Of a stretch of DNA of 64,000 nt, positions 39,421 to 49,421 are shown piece after piece. Source of the DNA: Streptomyces kaniharaensis (GTDB lineage Bacteria; Actinomycetota; Actinomycetes; Streptomycetales; Streptomycetaceae); NCBI RefSeq assembly GCF_009569385.1, contig NZ_WBOF01000001.1:3730001-3794000 (forward strand). The letters run 5' to 3'. Position numbers and translations under genes: made by a program. Position 1 is the first letter of the stretch. Each line of letters begins with the position of its first letter. The notes below the pieces were generated by a model. The model was not told where the DNA came from. It did not search any database and saw only the letters and a list, made by a program, of their open reading frames with translations.

Positions 39421-42396
39421 GTGGTATTCCAGATGCCGGAACGCTCAGGGCCGGGATTCCGGCGCAGGGTAGGCCCGCCCTCCCGGCGGGCGCGGGTGGC
39501 CCTGCTGACCCTGGGCGTGCTCGCGGTGCTGTTCCTGCTGTTCGTCATGTTCGCCGGGTTCTGGACGGACTGGCTGTGGTTCAGGTCGGTCCACTACTCG
39601 TCGGTGTTCACCACGCAACTGTGGACGAAGGTCGGCCTGTTCGCGGTCTTCGGGCTGCTGATGGCAGTGATCGTCGGCTTCAACACCTGGCTGGCGCACC
39701 GGCTGCGGCCGCCGCTGTCGGCGATGTCGGTCGAGCAGCAGAGCCTGGACCGCTACCGGGCGGGGCTGGCGCCGTTCAAGCGCTGGGCGCTGATCGGGAT
39801 CTCGCTGGTGATCGGCCTGGTGGCGGGGGCGGCGGCGTCCGGGCAGTGGCGTACCTGGCTGATGTGGACGAACGCGACGTCGTTCGGCGAGAAGGACGCG
39901 CAGTTCGGCATGGACGTGTCGTTCTACGCCTTCGACCTGCCGTTCTACGAGTTCGTGCTGGGCTTCGCGTTCAGCGCGGTGATCGTCTCGCTGCTGACCT
40001 CGGTGCTGGTGCACTACCTGTACGGGGGGCTGCGGCTGCAGGGCCCGGGTCGGCGGGCGAGTGCGGGCGCGCAGGGGCATCTGGCGGTGCTGCTGGGCGT
40101 GTTCGTGCTGCTGAAGGCGGTCGCGTACTGGCTGGACCGGTACGCGCTGGCGGTGAAGACCGGCTCGTACAAGGGTGTTTCGGGCTGGACGGGGCTGCGG
40201 TACGTGGACGCGAACGCGTTCCTGCCGGCCAAGACGATCCTGTTCTTCGTCGCGATCATCTGTGCGGCGCTGTTCTTCCTGACCCCGGTCCGCCGGACGT
40301 GGGCGCCGGCGCTGATCGGCCTCGGGCTGATGGTGCTGTCGGCGGTGCTGATCGGCGGGGTGTATCCGGCGATCGTGCAGCAGTTCCAGGTCAAGCCGAA
40401 CGAGCAGGCCAAGGAGACGCCCTACATCCAGAAGAACATCGACGCGACGCGGCAGGCGTACGGGATCGCGGACGCGCAGACCTCCCAGTACACCCCGCAG
40501 GGTTCGACGACGGCGGACGCGCTGAAGCCGGACGCGCAGACCGTCGCGGACATCCGCCTGCTGGACCCGAACATCGTCTCGCCGACGTTCCAGTCGATCG
40601 AGCAGCAGCGCAACTACTACGCCTTCCCGAACACGCTGGACGTGGACCGCTACGGCGCGGGCGCGGGCAAGCAGGACACCGTGATCGGCCTGCGCGAGCT
40701 GGACCTCAACGGGGTGCAGCGCAACTGGATCAACGACCACTTCAAGTACACGCACGGCTACGGCGCGGTGGTCGCCAAGGGCAACCAGGTCAACGACAAG
40801 GGCCAGCCGGTGTTCACCGAGTCGGGCCTGCCGGCCACCGGTGCGCTGGGCGACTACGAGCAGCGGGTCTACTACGGCGAGAAGACGACGACGTACTCGA
40901 TCGTCGGCGGCTCGAACCAGGAGATCGACTACACCACCGAGACCGGCGAGAACAAGCAGTACCAGTACGCCGGCAACAGCGGTGTCTCGCTGGACAATCC
41001 GATCACCCGGGCCGCGTACGCGGTGCGCTTCGCCGAGCCGCAGATCCTGTACGCGGGCGCCATCACCGACGGCGCGAAGGTGATCTACAACCGGACGCCG
41101 AAGGAGCGGGTGGAGAAGGTCGCCCCGTGGCTGTCGATCGACGCCGACCCGTACCCGGTGGTGCAGAACGGCCGGGTGGTCTGGGTGCTGGACGGCTACA
41201 CCACCTCGGACGGCTACCCGTTCTCGTCCAAGACGACGCTGGGCACCGCCACCAAGGACTCGCTGACCAACCAGCGCGGTGAACTGCTGACCGTCGCCAG
41301 CCAGGTCAACTACATCCGCAACTCGGTCAAGGCCACGGTCGACGCGTACACCGGCGAGGTGAAGCTCTACCAGTGGGACGAGAACGACCCGGTGCTGAAG
41401 ACCTGGATGAAGGCGTTCCCGGACACCGTCCAGCCGAAGGCGGACATCCCGGCCACGCTGCTGCCGCACCTGCGGTACCCGCAGGACATGTTCAAGGTGC
41501 AGCGCGACCTGCTCGGCCAGTACCACGTGACCGACGCCAACTCCTTCTTCAACGGCAGCGACATCTGGCAGGTCCCGGTGGACCCGACCAGCGACACCAA
41601 GCAGGTCCAGCCGCCGTACTACCTGACGGTGCGGATGCCGGACCCGGCGGTCACCTCGGCGAGCTTCTCGCTGACCAGCACCTTCGTGCCGAACGGCCGG
41701 GAGAACCTGGCGGCCTTCATGGCGGTCGACGCCGACCCGGGGCCGGACTACGGGAGGCTCCGGATCCTCAAGGTGCCGGGGGACAGCAAGACGCTCGGCC
41801 CGAACCTGGTGCAGTCGCAGTTCAACTCCCGGCAGGAGGTGGCCCAGCAGATCACACTGCTGAAGAGCGGCGGCGACTCGGACCTGGAGTACGGCAACCT
41901 GCTGACCCTGCCGGTCGGCGGCGGTCTGCTCAACGTCGAGCCGGTGTACGTGCGTGGACGCGGCGCCAAGTACCCGACGCTGCAGAAGGTCCTGGCGGTG
42001 TACGGGAACGACAACGTGGCGTTCGAGAACACCCTGGAGGAGGCTCTGAAGAAGGTCTTCGCCGGCGCCGCCCCCGCGGCGACGCCCACCGCCCCCAGCA
42101 CGCCGACGAACCCGGGCACGCCGACGGCGCCGACGACGCCGACGCCCACCGCGCCGGCCACGCCGACGCCGGGCGGGACGATCTCGCCGGAGCTGCAGAA
42201 GGCGCTCTCGGACGCGGAGAAGGCGTACAACGACAGTCAGACCGCGTTCAGGAACGGCGACTGGGTGGCATACGGCAACGCCCAGAAGGCGCTCGGCGAC
42301 GCGCTGAAGGCGGCCGAGGCGGCCCGCGGCGCCGGCCCGGCGGCGACCCCGAGCGCGGCCGCGACCCCGGGCGGATCGCCGAGCCCGAAGCCGTGA
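39421..42396 (+). CDS. UPF0182-family large membrane protein
   Basis: Seven or so hydrophobic helices fill residues about 20-330, followed by a long external region (about 330-880) and a Thr/Pro/Ala-rich linker with repeated TPTAPxTPT, then a short helical end. This is the UPF0182/COG1615 architecture, universal in actinobacteria, function unknown. The external part has many aromatic and Asp residues (e.g. [20 protein letters not shown]). 991 residues; GTG 39421 with GAGG 7 nt upstream, or ATG 39433. Confidence 0.87.
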   Translation: MVFQMPERSGPGFRRRVGPPSRRARVALLTLGVLAVLFLLFVMFAGFWTDWLWFRSVHYSSVFTTQLWTKVGLFAVFGLLMAVIVGFNTWLAHRLRPPLSAMSVEQQSLDRYRAGLAPFKRWALIGISLVIGLVAGAAASGQWRTWLMWTNATSFGEKDAQFGMDVSFYAFDLPFYEFVLGFAFSAVIVSLLTSVLVHYLYGGLRLQGPGRRASAGAQGHLAVLLGVFVLLKAVAYWLDRYALAVKTGSYKGVSGWTGLRYVDANAFLPAKTILFFVAIICAALFFLTPVRRTWAPALIGLGLMVLSAVLIGGVYPAIVQQFQVKPNEQAKETPYIQKNIDATRQAYGIADAQTSQYTPQGSTTADALKPDAQTVADIRLLDPNIVSPTFQSIEQQRNYYAFPNTLDVDRYGAGAGKQDTVIGLRELDLNGVQRNWINDHFKYTHGYGAVVAKGNQVNDKGQPVFTESGLPATGALGDYEQRVYYGEKTTTYSIVGGSNQEIDYTTETGENKQYQYAGNSGVSLDNPITRAAYAVRFAEPQILYAGAITDGAKVIYNRTPKERVEKVAPWLSIDADPYPVVQNGRVVWVLDGYTTSDGYPFSSKTTLGTATKDSLTNQRGELLTVASQVNYIRNSVKATVDAYTGEVKLYQWDENDPVLKTWMKAFPDTVQPKADIPATLLPHLRYPQDMFKVQRDLLGQYHVTDANSFFNGSDIWQVPVDPTSDTKQVQPPYYLTVRMPDPAVTSASFSLTSTFVPNGRENLAAFMAVDADPGPDYGRLRILKVPGDSKTLGPNLVQSQFNSRQEVAQQITLLKSGGDSDLEYGNLLTLPVGGGLLNVEPVYVRGRGAKYPTLQKVLAVYGNDNVAFENTLEEALKKVFAGAAPAATPTAPSTPTNPGTPTAPTTPTPTAPATPTPGGTISPELQKALSDAEKAYNDSQTAFRNGDWVAYGNAQKALGDALKAAEAARGAGPAATPSAAATPGGSPSPKP

Positions 42397-42461
42397 CCCC
42401 GCTGAGCTGCGACAACCGATTCACGTCCCACCCCGCACCCGTGCTATGGTTTAACCACCGA

Positions 42462-42535
42462 CGCGGGGTGGAGCAGCTCGGTAGCTCGCTGGGCTCATAA
42501 CCCAGAGGTCGCAGGTTCAAATCCTGTCCCCGCTA
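42462..42535 (+). tRNA. Initiator tRNA-fMet (CAT)
   Basis: A full 74-nt cloverleaf: acceptor CGCGGGG with CCCCGCT, anticodon stem CTGGG/CCCAG around CTCATAA, T-arm GCAGG/CCTGT with TTCAAAT. The unpaired first acceptor position (C against T) and the three consecutive G:C pairs in the anticodon stem are initiator hallmarks. CCA is not encoded. TATGGT (42445-42450) is a likely -10. Confidence 0.97.
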
Positions 42536-42543
42536 CTCAGTGG

Positions 42544-42586
42544 CCAGAGGCCCGGAGGATTCCTTCCTCCGGGCCTCTGGTGTTTT
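42544..42586 (+). terminator. Intrinsic terminator of tRNA-fMet
   Basis: CCAGAGGCCCGGAGG (42544-42558) pairs perfectly with CCTCCGGGCCTCTGG (42566-42580) around 7 nt, followed by TGTTTT, 8 nt after the tRNA end. Confidence 0.88.
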
Positions 42587-42594
42587 CACCCCGA

Positions 42595-42710
42595 AGCGGT
42601 GGGAACCGCTCCGGTACTATCGACCGTCGCCAACGACGACGGCACAGGGGTTTGTGGGGTTGAAGTGTCGGGAAATCGACAAAGCGCCGAAGCAATTCCG
42701 TCGGCTTCGG
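42595..42710. promoter_or_regulatory. Possible control region before the SEL1-repeat gene
   Basis: AGCGGT-GGGA-ACCGCT (42595-42610) is a perfect inverted repeat just before a -10-like TACTAT (42615-42620). A second hairpin, CCGAAGC (42687-42693) with GCTTCGG (42704-42710), lies in the presumed leader. Otherwise 42587-42863 holds nothing I can identify. Confidence 0.35.
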
Positions 42711-42863
42711 GGCTGCCCGGCCCGAATTCGGCCGGGGCAGGTGTACGCGGGTTGCGGGTGATGCGACGATGGGACACGTGGGGGACGGTGGCCGGCTGCT
42801 GACCAGCCGTCGGGTCCGGCACCTCCCCGGGCGCCGCGACACTCTGGGGGAGCGGGAGTCGGC

Positions 42864-44852
42864 ATGAGGCTGATCGGCAAGTACGGGTCAGGCGCCAAGT
42901 CCGCGGCGGCCACCGAGGCGGACACCGACTCCTGGGCGGAGAGCCCCGAGAGCCGGCTCGGCGCCCTGCCCGCCCAGCGCACCAGCGGCCTGTCCGAGCG
43001 CCGCCCCTCGGCCGGCTACGGCCCCGACAGCCTGGTGCACGTGTCCACCCGTCAGTTCGCCGCCGCCGTCGGCTCGTACGGCGCGGACGGCGAAGACGGC
43101 CCGCTCGGCTCCGGTGCCCTCGCCGCCGGTTCTCTCGACCCGGCCGGGCTGGACACCACCAGCTTCGAGAGCGCGCTGGCCGCCCGCGAGCAGGCCGCCC
43201 TGGAGTCCCGGCACCGCCAGGCCGCCGACGACGGCGACCCCGACGCCGCCTGCCGGCTCGGCACGCTGCTGCTGCGCCGCGGCGACCTGGAGGATTCCGA
43301 GCCGTACCTGCGCGCCGCCGCGGCCGCCGGGGTGCGCGCCGCCGCCAACAACCTCGGCGTGCTGCTGCACCAGCAGGGCCACCGCGGCGAGGCCGCCCAG
43401 TGGTGGCGCCAGGCCGCCGTCGCCGGCAGCGCGCCCGCCGCGCACGCGCTCGGGCTCCAACTACGCGACCAGGGCGAGGAGGAGGCCGCCGAGTACTGGC
43501 TGCACTTCGCCGCCGACCACGGCCACCCGCTCGGCGCCTACGCGCTGGGCGACCTGATGGAGCACCGGCGCGACGTCCGCGCCGAGCGCTGGTTCAAGGT
43601 CTCCGCCGACGCCGGCCACCGGGAGGCCGCCTACCGCCTGGCCCGGATGCGCGAGGCCGCCGGGGACAAGGAGACCGCCGAGACCTGGTACCGCACCGCC
43701 GCCGCGCGCAGCCACGCCCGGGCCGCGCTGCGGCTCGGCGTGCTGCTGGAGGAGCGCGCCGCCGCCGACCAGTCGCTGCTCGACGAGGCCGCCCGCTGGT
43801 ACCGGCAGTCCGCGCAGAACGGCGAGCCGCGGGCCGCCTGCGCGCTGGGCTTCCTGCTGCGCGACTTCGGGGACGTCACCGCCGCCGCCGAGTGGTGGCA
43901 GGAGGCCGCCGAGGCCGGCGACGGCAACGCCGCCAACGCGCTGGGCGCGCTGCACGCGAGCCGCGGCGAGGCCAAGGAGGCCGAGCACTGGTACCGCACC
44001 GCCCTGGACGCGGGCGACCAGAACGGCGCCTTCAACCTCGGCCTGCTGTGCGCCGGCACCGGCCGGGAGCAGCAGGCCGAACAGTGGTACCGCCGGGCCG
44101 CGTACGCCGGGCACCGGGAGGCGTGCAACGCGCTGGCCGTGGTGCTGCTGCAACGCGGCGACGAGTCCGGCGCCGAGCCGTGGTTCTCCAAGGCGGCCGA
44201 GGCCGGCAGCGTCGACGGTGCGTTCAACCTGGGTGTGCTGCACGCCGGGCGCGGCGAGCAGCGGCAGGCGTACGAGTGGTACGCGCGGGCCGCCGCCGAG
44301 GGGCACGGCGAGGCGGCTCTGCAGCTCGCGGTCGTCCAGGAGCAGCGAGGAAACCTGGCCGGGGCGCTGGAGCGCTACCGGCAGGCGGCGGCCGGCGGTT
44401 CGGCGGAGGGCGCGTTCCGGCTGGCCTCGGTGCTGGACCGGCGCGGTGACGCGGACGCGGAGGCCGAGCACTGGTACGCGGTGGCGGCGGACGCCGGGCA
44501 CCGGCGGGCGCAGGTGCGGATGGGCGTGCGGGCGGCCGAGCGGGGTGCACTGGAGATCGCCGAGAGCTGGTACCGGCGGGCGGCGGAGGCCGGCAGCCGC
44601 AGTGCGGCGTTCAACCTGGGGCTGCTGCTGGCGCGGCAGGACAGCGAGGCCGAGGCGATGCTCTGGTACACCCGGGCGGCGGACGCCGGGCACGGGCGGG
44701 CGGCGCTGCGTCTCGCGCTGCTGGCGCTGCGCCGGGGCGAGCCGGTGCAGGCGGAGAACTGGTGCCGCCGGGCGGCCGACTACGGGCCGGCCGAGGTGGC
44801 GGAGCGGGCTGGGCGCCTGCTGGGCGCGTTGCACGCGGAGCTGAGCGCGTAG
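42864..44852 (+). CDS. SEL1/TPR-repeat protein
   Basis: After a low-complexity N-terminus of about 100 residues, the protein is a continuous array of SEL1-like repeats of roughly 34-36 residues, more than a dozen, with the recurring pattern AxxxLGxLxxxxGxxxxAExWYRxAAxAGxxxA. Such arrays are scaffolds for protein binding. No enzyme domain, membrane segment or signal peptide. 662 residues; ATG preceded by GGGAG. It stands between the initiator tRNA and catR, whose ends converge with an 7-bp gap. The partner is unknown. Confidence 0.87.
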   Translation: MRLIGKYGSGAKSAAATEADTDSWAESPESRLGALPAQRTSGLSERRPSAGYGPDSLVHVSTRQFAAAVGSYGADGEDGPLGSGALAAGSLDPAGLDTTSFESALAAREQAALESRHRQAADDGDPDAACRLGTLLLRRGDLEDSEPYLRAAAAAGVRAAANNLGVLLHQQGHRGEAAQWWRQAAVAGSAPAAHALGLQLRDQGEEEAAEYWLHFAADHGHPLGAYALGDLMEHRRDVRAERWFKVSADAGHREAAYRLARMREAAGDKETAETWYRTAAARSHARAALRLGVLLEERAAADQSLLDEAARWYRQSAQNGEPRAACALGFLLRDFGDVTAAAEWWQEAAEAGDGNAANALGALHASRGEAKEAEHWYRTALDAGDQNGAFNLGLLCAGTGREQQAEQWYRRAAYAGHREACNALAVVLLQRGDESGAEPWFSKAAEAGSVDGAFNLGVLHAGRGEQRQAYEWYARAAAEGHGEAALQLAVVQEQRGNLAGALERYRQAAAGGSAEGAFRLASVLDRRGDADAEAEHWYAVAADAGHRRAQVRMGVRAAERGALEIAESWYRRAAEAGSRSAAFNLGLLLARQDSEAEAMLWYTRAADAGHGRAALRLALLALRRGEPVQAENWCRRAADYGPAEVAERAGRLLGALHAELSA

Positions 44853-44859
44853 CGCCCTA

Positions 44860-45279
44860 TTACGGCCTGCGGGCGCAGTCGGGGCAGAGCCCGCGGTAGG
44901 TGATCTCGGCGCCGGAGAGGACGAACCCGAAGCGCTCGGCGACGGGCAGGGCGGCCAGTGGGTCGCCCTGTGGGTGGACGTCGCGGATCGCGCCGCAGCC
45001 CGAGCAGATCAGGTGCTGGTGGGCGTGGTGGGCATTGGGGTCGTAGCGCTTGGCGCGGCCGTCGGTGGCGACCTCCAGGACCTCGCCGAGGCCGACGAGC
45101 TCGCCGAGCGTGTTGTAGACCGTCGCGCGGCTGATCTCGGGCAGGCGCTGGACGGCGCGGGCGTGCACCTCGTCCGCGGTGAGGTGGACGTGCTCGCCGT
45201 CGAGGACCTCGGCCACGACCCGGCGCTGCGAGGTGAGCCGCCATCCCCGTCCGCGAAGTCGTTCCAGCAGGTCGCTCAT
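44860..45279 (-). CDS. catR: CatR: Fur/PerR-family peroxide-responsive repressor
   Basis: Winged-helix metal-dependent repressor. The DNA-binding part is RLTSQRRVVAEVL through EISRATVYNTL; the sensing/metal region is NAHHAHQHLICSGC, and a second zinc pair CPDC closes the protein (CxxC...CxxC structural zinc). 139 residues. Divergent from catalase with the operator between them, the arrangement known for CatR-catalase in Streptomyces, where peroxide oxidises the repressor. A -10 (TAGGCT on the minus strand, 45291-45286) ends 6 nt before its ATG, so it may be leaderless. Confidence 0.88.
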   Translation of the reverse strand: MSDLLERLRGRGWRLTSQRRVVAEVLDGEHVHLTADEVHARAVQRLPEISRATVYNTLGELVGLGEVLEVATDGRAKRYDPNAHHAHQHLICSGCGAIRDVHPQGDPLAALPVAERFGFVLSGAEITYRGLCPDCARRP

Positions 45280-45318
45280 GGGGACAGCCTAAGTGACGAT
45301 CCGAGATTGGTTCCAGTG

Positions 45319-45346
45319 TTGACTTGGACAAAGTCCAAGTTAGGAT
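45319..45346 (+). promoter_or_regulatory. Catalase promoter with CatR-type operator in the spacer
   Basis: The -35 TTGACT (45319-45324) and -10 TAGGAT (45341-45346) are 16 nt apart. The palindrome ACTTGGAC-AAA-GTCCAAGT (45322-45340) fills the spacer and overlaps the -35, so bound repressor would exclude RNA polymerase. Confidence 0.82.
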
Positions 45347-45383
45347 CGAGTCGTCACGACGGATCACGCGGAGGCACCCTCTT

Positions 45384-46862
45384 ATGACGACCCAGGACGA
45401 GCTGCGCCCCACCCTCACCACGGAGGCGGGTGCCCCCGTCGCCGACAACCAGAACACCGAGACGGCCGGAGTCGGCGGCCCGGCACTCATCCAGGACCAG
45501 CAGCTGTTCGAGAAGCTCGCGCACTTCAACCGCGAGCGGATCCCGGAGCGCGTGGTGCACGCCCGCGGCGCGGCGGCCTACGGCACCTTCACGGTGACCG
45601 CCGACGTGACGCCCTACACCCGGGCCGCGTTCCTCTCCGAGACCGGCAAGCAGACCGAGGTCTTCCTGCGGTTCTCCACCGTGGCCGGCAACCTCGGCTC
45701 CGCCGACGCCGTCCGCGACCCGCGTGGCTTCGCGGTGAAGTTCTACACCGAGGAGGGCAACTACGACCTCGTCGGCAACAACACCCCGGTGTTCTTCATC
45801 AAGGACGCCGTCAAGTTCCCCGACTTCATCCACACCCAGAAGCGGGACCCGTACACCGGCTCGCAGGAGGCGGACAACGTCTGGGACTTCTGGGGCCTGT
45901 CGCCCGAGTCGACCCACCAGGTGACCTGGCTGTTCGGCGACCGCGGCATCCCGGCCTCCTACCGCCACATGAACGGTTACGGCTCGCACACCTTCCAGTG
46001 GCAGAACGAGGCCGGCGAGTACTTCTGGGTCAAGTACCACTTCAAGACCGACCAGGGGATCAGGAACCTCTCCCAGGACGAGGCCAACAAGCTCGCCGGC
46101 GAGGACCCGGACAGCCACCAGCGCGACCTGCGCGAGGCGATCGAGCGTGGCGAGTTCCCCACCTGGACCGTCCAGGTGCAGATCATGCCGGCGACCGACG
46201 CGGCGGCCTACCGCTTCAACCCGTTCGACCTGACCAAGGTCTGGCCGCACGCGGACTACCCGCCGGTCGAGATCGGCAGGCTGGAACTCAACCGCAACCC
46301 GGACAACATCTTCGCCGAGGTCGAGCAGTCGATCTTCTCCCCGGCGCACTTCGTGCCCGGCATCGGTCCGTCCCCGGACAAGATGCTCCAGGGCCGCCTG
46401 TTCGCCTACGCCGACGCGCACCGCTACCGCGTCGGCATCAACGCCGACCACCTGCCCGTGAACCGCCCGCACGCCACCGAGGCGCGCACCAACAGCCGCG
46501 ACGGCCACCTGTACGACGGCCGTCACGGCCGCCAGAAGAACTACGAGCCGAACAGCTTCGGCGGCCCGGTGCAGACCGGCCGCCCGCTGTGGGCCGCGAC
46601 CCCGGTCGGCGGCGCCACCGGCAACCACGCGGCGCCCACGCACGCCGAGGACGACGACTTCGTGCAGGCGGGCAACCTGTACCGGCTGTTCTCCGAGGAC
46701 GAGAAGCAGCGGCTGATCGCCAACCTGGCCGGCTTCATCGCCAAGGTCTCCGCCGACCGCGAGGACATCGTCGAGCGGGCGATCGACAACTTCCGCAAGG
46801 CCGACGCCGATTACGGGCAGCGGCTGGAGACGGCCGTCCGGGAGCTGCGCAAGCAGCGGTGA
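45384..46862 (+). CDS. katA: Monofunctional heme catalase
   Basis: Breaks down hydrogen peroxide to water and oxygen. The distal His lies in [11 protein letters not shown] (about 60), the Asn in [12 protein letters not shown] (about 133), and the proximal heme Tyr in [14 protein letters not shown] (about 342). FRFSTVAG-type and [20 protein letters not shown] segments are canonical. 492 residues, a small-subunit catalase, cytoplasmic. ATG 45384 has GGAGG 9 nt upstream. Controlled by the divergent catR. Confidence 0.95.
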   Translation: MTTQDELRPTLTTEAGAPVADNQNTETAGVGGPALIQDQQLFEKLAHFNRERIPERVVHARGAAAYGTFTVTADVTPYTRAAFLSETGKQTEVFLRFSTVAGNLGSADAVRDPRGFAVKFYTEEGNYDLVGNNTPVFFIKDAVKFPDFIHTQKRDPYTGSQEADNVWDFWGLSPESTHQVTWLFGDRGIPASYRHMNGYGSHTFQWQNEAGEYFWVKYHFKTDQGIRNLSQDEANKLAGEDPDSHQRDLREAIERGEFPTWTVQVQIMPATDAAAYRFNPFDLTKVWPHADYPPVEIGRLELNRNPDNIFAEVEQSIFSPAHFVPGIGPSPDKMLQGRLFAYADAHRYRVGINADHLPVNRPHATEARTNSRDGHLYDGRHGRQKNYEPNSFGGPVQTGRPLWAATPVGGATGNHAAPTHAEDDDFVQAGNLYRLFSEDEKQRLIANLAGFIAKVSADREDIVERAIDNFRKADADYGQRLETAVRELRKQR

Positions 46863-46885
46863 CCCGGGCCGAGCCCACCTGAGCG

Positions 46886-46925
46886 GCGGGTCCGGTCGAT
46901 CGGATGACCGGTCGACCGGGCCCGC
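46886..46925. terminator. Terminator between catalase and hisN
   Basis: GCGGGTCCGGTCGA (46886-46899) pairs with TCGACCGGGCCCGC (46912-46925), one G-U pair. It lies between convergent genes and suits both. Confidence 0.72.
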
Positions 46926-46943
46926 ACCATGTCCGCAGCGGCG

Positions 46944-47741
46944 TCAGACGCTCAGCCGGCGCAGTGTCTCCTCGTGGAGCAGGCCGTTGCTGGCGACGGC
47001 GTCCGCGCCGCCCGGGCCGGGGATGCCGTCGAGGCCGGTGAAGCGGCCGCCGGCCTCCTCGACGATGATGCAGTTCGCGGCCATGTCCCAGAGCGACAGC
47101 TCGGGTTCGGCGGCGATGTCCACGGCGCCCTCGGCGACCATCATGTAGGACCAGAAGTCGCCGTAGGCGCGGGTGCGCCAGCAGGCCCGGGTGAGGTCGA
47201 GGAACGGGTCGAGGCGCCCGCGCTCCTCCCAGCCGGAGAGCGAGGAGTAGGAGAACGAGGCGTCCTCGATCCGCGAGACGCCGGAGACGTGGATCCGGGA
47301 GGCCTTGGCCAGGCTGCGGCCGGCGAAGGCGCCGAGGCCCTTGGCGGCCCACCAGCGGCGGTTCAGCGCGGGGGCGGAGACGATGCCGACCACGGGGCGC
47401 TCGACGCCGTCCGGGCCGTCCTCCAGCAGGGCGATCAGGGTGGCCCAGACCGGGACGCCGCGGATGTAGTTCTTGGTGCCGTCGATCGGGTCGACGACCC
47501 AGCGGCGCGGGCCGGAGCCCTGCAGGCCGAACTCCTCGCCGAGCACCGCGTCGCGCGGGCGGGCGCGCTGGAGCACGCTGCGGACGAGTTCCTCGGCGGC
47601 CTTGTCGGCGTCGCTGACCGGGGTGAGGTCGGGCTTGGTCTCGATCGCGAGGTCGAGGGCGCGGAAACGCTCCAGGGTGACCGAGTCGGCCGAGTCGGCG
47701 AGGACGTGGGCGAGTCGGAGATCGTCGTGGTAGTCGGCCAT
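46944..47741 (-). CDS. hisN: HisN: histidinol-phosphatase, inositol monophosphatase family
   Basis: Dephosphorylates histidinol phosphate, the penultimate step of histidine synthesis in actinobacteria. Metal and catalytic residues appear in GEEFG (about 68), [12 protein letters not shown] (about 84-95) and [17 protein letters not shown] (about 215-230), the standard IMPase set. 265 residues. Alternative inositol phosphatases share these motifs; the neighbourhood (SMR, rsgA, aroA downstream of it in the genome) matches hisN of Streptomyces. Confidence 0.87.
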   Translation of the reverse strand: MADYHDDLRLAHVLADSADSVTLERFRALDLAIETKPDLTPVSDADKAAEELVRSVLQRARPRDAVLGEEFGLQGSGPRRWVVDPIDGTKNYIRGVPVWATLIALLEDGPDGVERPVVGIVSAPALNRRWWAAKGLGAFAGRSLAKASRIHVSGVSRIEDASFSYSSLSGWEERGRLDPFLDLTRACWRTRAYGDFWSYMMVAEGAVDIAAEPELSLWDMAANCIIVEEAGGRFTGLDGIPGPGGADAVASNGLLHEETLRRLSV

Positions 47742-47864
47742 GTCCGAAACCCTAGCGAGCCCGCCCGGATCGGGACAGCCGGGCTCGCGGAGCGGACGGT
47801 CCCGGCCTGGATGTCCTCGCGGACGCGCTCCCGGGTGCCTTCAGGTGTTCCCTCAGGTGTTCCA

Positions 47865-48188
47865 TCAGTGGGCGGAGCCGCTGAGCTGGAGGCCGATGAC
47901 GCCGGCGATCACCAGGGAGATCGAGACCACCTTGAGCACGGAGGTGGCCTCGTCCAGGAAGACCATGCCGTAGATGGCGGTGCCGGCCGCGCCGATGCCG
48001 GTCCACACCGCGTACGCGGGGCCGACCGGAAGGCTCTTCAGGGAGAGGGTGAGCAGGCCGAAGCTGCCGAGGGCGAACACGCAGAAGCTGATGGTGGGCC
48101 AGAGCCTGGTGAAACCCTCGCTGAGCTTGAGGTTGATCGCGAAGCCGGTCTCCAGCAGGCCGGCCAGGACCACCAGGGCCCATGCCAT
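47865..48188 (-). CDS. SMR-family multidrug/guanidinium efflux protein
   Basis: Four-helix small multidrug resistance protein working as a dimer with proton exchange. The essential Glu is in AGLLETGFAINLK (Glu about 13), and GPAYAVWTGIGAAGTAIYGM is the family helix 3 signature. 107 residues. ATG at 48188 has GGGAGGG 6 nt upstream; the longer open frame beyond it is not supported. Whether it belongs to the drug (Qac) or guanidinium (Gdx/SugE) group cannot be settled; no guanidine riboswitch was seen upstream. Confidence 0.87.
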   Translation of the reverse strand: MAWALVVLAGLLETGFAINLKLSEGFTRLWPTISFCVFALGSFGLLTLSLKSLPVGPAYAVWTGIGAAGTAIYGMVFLDEATSVLKVVSISLVIAGVIGLQLSGSAH

Positions 48189-48349
48189 CGTGTGCCCTCC
48201 CTGTCGATCGACGGGCCGGACCGCGCTGCGGCCCGACTTTCCTATGATCACCAGGCCGGCGCGGTCCGACACCTCGAACGGGCCCGCGAACCCCGAGGAA
48301 CGGCACTGCGCACAGTTCGGGGAACGGCGCGCCGTGCCGGGGCGTCGGG

Positions 48350-49405
48350 TCAGTCGCCCTCGCGGGCCTCCTTGCTGGCGAGCAGGCGGCGCAGCGAGTA
48401 GAGCCGGGCGGCCTCGGCGTGGCCGTCGGCGACCCAGGCGTCCAGGGCGCAGTCCGGCTCGTCGTGGCTGCACGCGCGCGGGCAGTCGGCGGTGCCGGGT
48501 TCCAGGTCGGGGAAGGCGTGGATGACCCTGGACGGGTCGATGTGCGAGAGGCCGAAGGAGCGGAAGCCGGGGGTGTCGATCACCCATCCCGGGTTCAGCG
48601 CCTTCTTGGAGCCGGCCTTGGCACCGGGCGGCGGGGGCAGCCGCAGCGCCAGGGCGGAGACGGTGGTGTGCCGGCCGCGGCCGGTCACGGCGTTGACGCG
48701 GCCGGTCTGCCGCTGGCGGTCCGGGACGAGGGCGTTGACCAGGGTGGTCTTGCCGACGCCGGAGTGGCCGATGAACACGGTGGAGCGGCCGCGCAGGTGC
48801 TCGCGGACGGCCTCGGCGCCGGCGGTCTCCAGCTCGTCCCGGCGGGTGACCACGTAGCTGATGCCGAGCGGCGCGTAGGACTCCAGCAGCGGTTCGGCCG
48901 AGGCGAGGTCGGACTTGGTGAGCACCAGCAGCGGGTCCATGCCCGCGTCGTAGGCGGCCACCAGGCAGCGGTCGATCAGCCGGGGCCGGGGCTCCGGGTC
49001 GGCCAGGGCGGTGACGATGGCGAGCTGTTCGGCGTTGGCGACGACGATCCGCTCGTACGGGTCGTCGTCGTCCGCGGTGCGCCGCAGCACCGAGCTGCGC
49101 TCCTCGACCCGGACGATCCGGGCCAGGGTGTCGGCGTCCCCGGAGAGGTCGCCGACCAGGTTGACGACGTCGCCGACGACGACGCCCTTGCGGCCCAGCT
49201 CACGGGCCTTCATCGCGACGACCTCGCGCTCCTGCTTCGTCCCCGGGTCGACCAGGCAGGTGAGCCGGCCGCGGTCGACCGTCAGCACCATCGCCTCGGC
49301 GGCGTCCTCGTGCTTGGGCCGGATCCGGGTCCGCGGCCGGGAGCCCCGGCGGGCGGGGCGGTTGCGGATGTCGTCCTCGTCGGCGTCCTTGCCGTAGCGG
49401 CGCAT
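48350..49405 (-). CDS. rsgA: RsgA: circularly permuted ribosome small-subunit GTPase
   Basis: GTPase that assists late 30S subunit maturation. G4 (LVLTKSDLA) precedes G1 (GHSGVGKTTLVNAL), and G3 (IDTPGF) follows, which is the circular permutation of the family. The C-terminal zinc site is CPRACSHDEPDCAL. The N-terminal OB-fold region has a basic extension (NRPARRGSRPRTRIRPKH). 351 residues. It lies 16 bp after aroA on the same strand, likely one operon. Confidence 0.92.
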   Translation of the reverse strand: MRRYGKDADEDDIRNRPARRGSRPRTRIRPKHEDAAEAMVLTVDRGRLTCLVDPGTKQEREVVAMKARELGRKGVVVGDVVNLVGDLSGDADTLARIVRVEERSSVLRRTADDDDPYERIVVANAEQLAIVTALADPEPRPRLIDRCLVAAYDAGMDPLLVLTKSDLASAEPLLESYAPLGISYVVTRRDELETAGAEAVREHLRGRSTVFIGHSGVGKTTLVNALVPDRQRQTGRVNAVTGRGRHTTVSALALRLPPPPGAKAGSKKALNPGWVIDTPGFRSFGLSHIDPSRVIHAFPDLEPGTADCPRACSHDEPDCALDAWVADGHAEAARLYSLRRLLASKEAREGD

Positions 49406-49421
49406 GGTGTTCAGTCCCCGC

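Noticed and set aside
42462..42535. Integration site at the tRNA-fMet 3' end
   Set aside because: No duplicated tRNA 3' segment and no integrase nearby; the tRNA is followed by a normal terminator.
48189..48320. Guanidine riboswitch upstream of the SMR gene
   Set aside because: I looked for the paired hairpins with ACGR loops and for ykkC-type features and found none; a normal Shine-Dalgarno is present.
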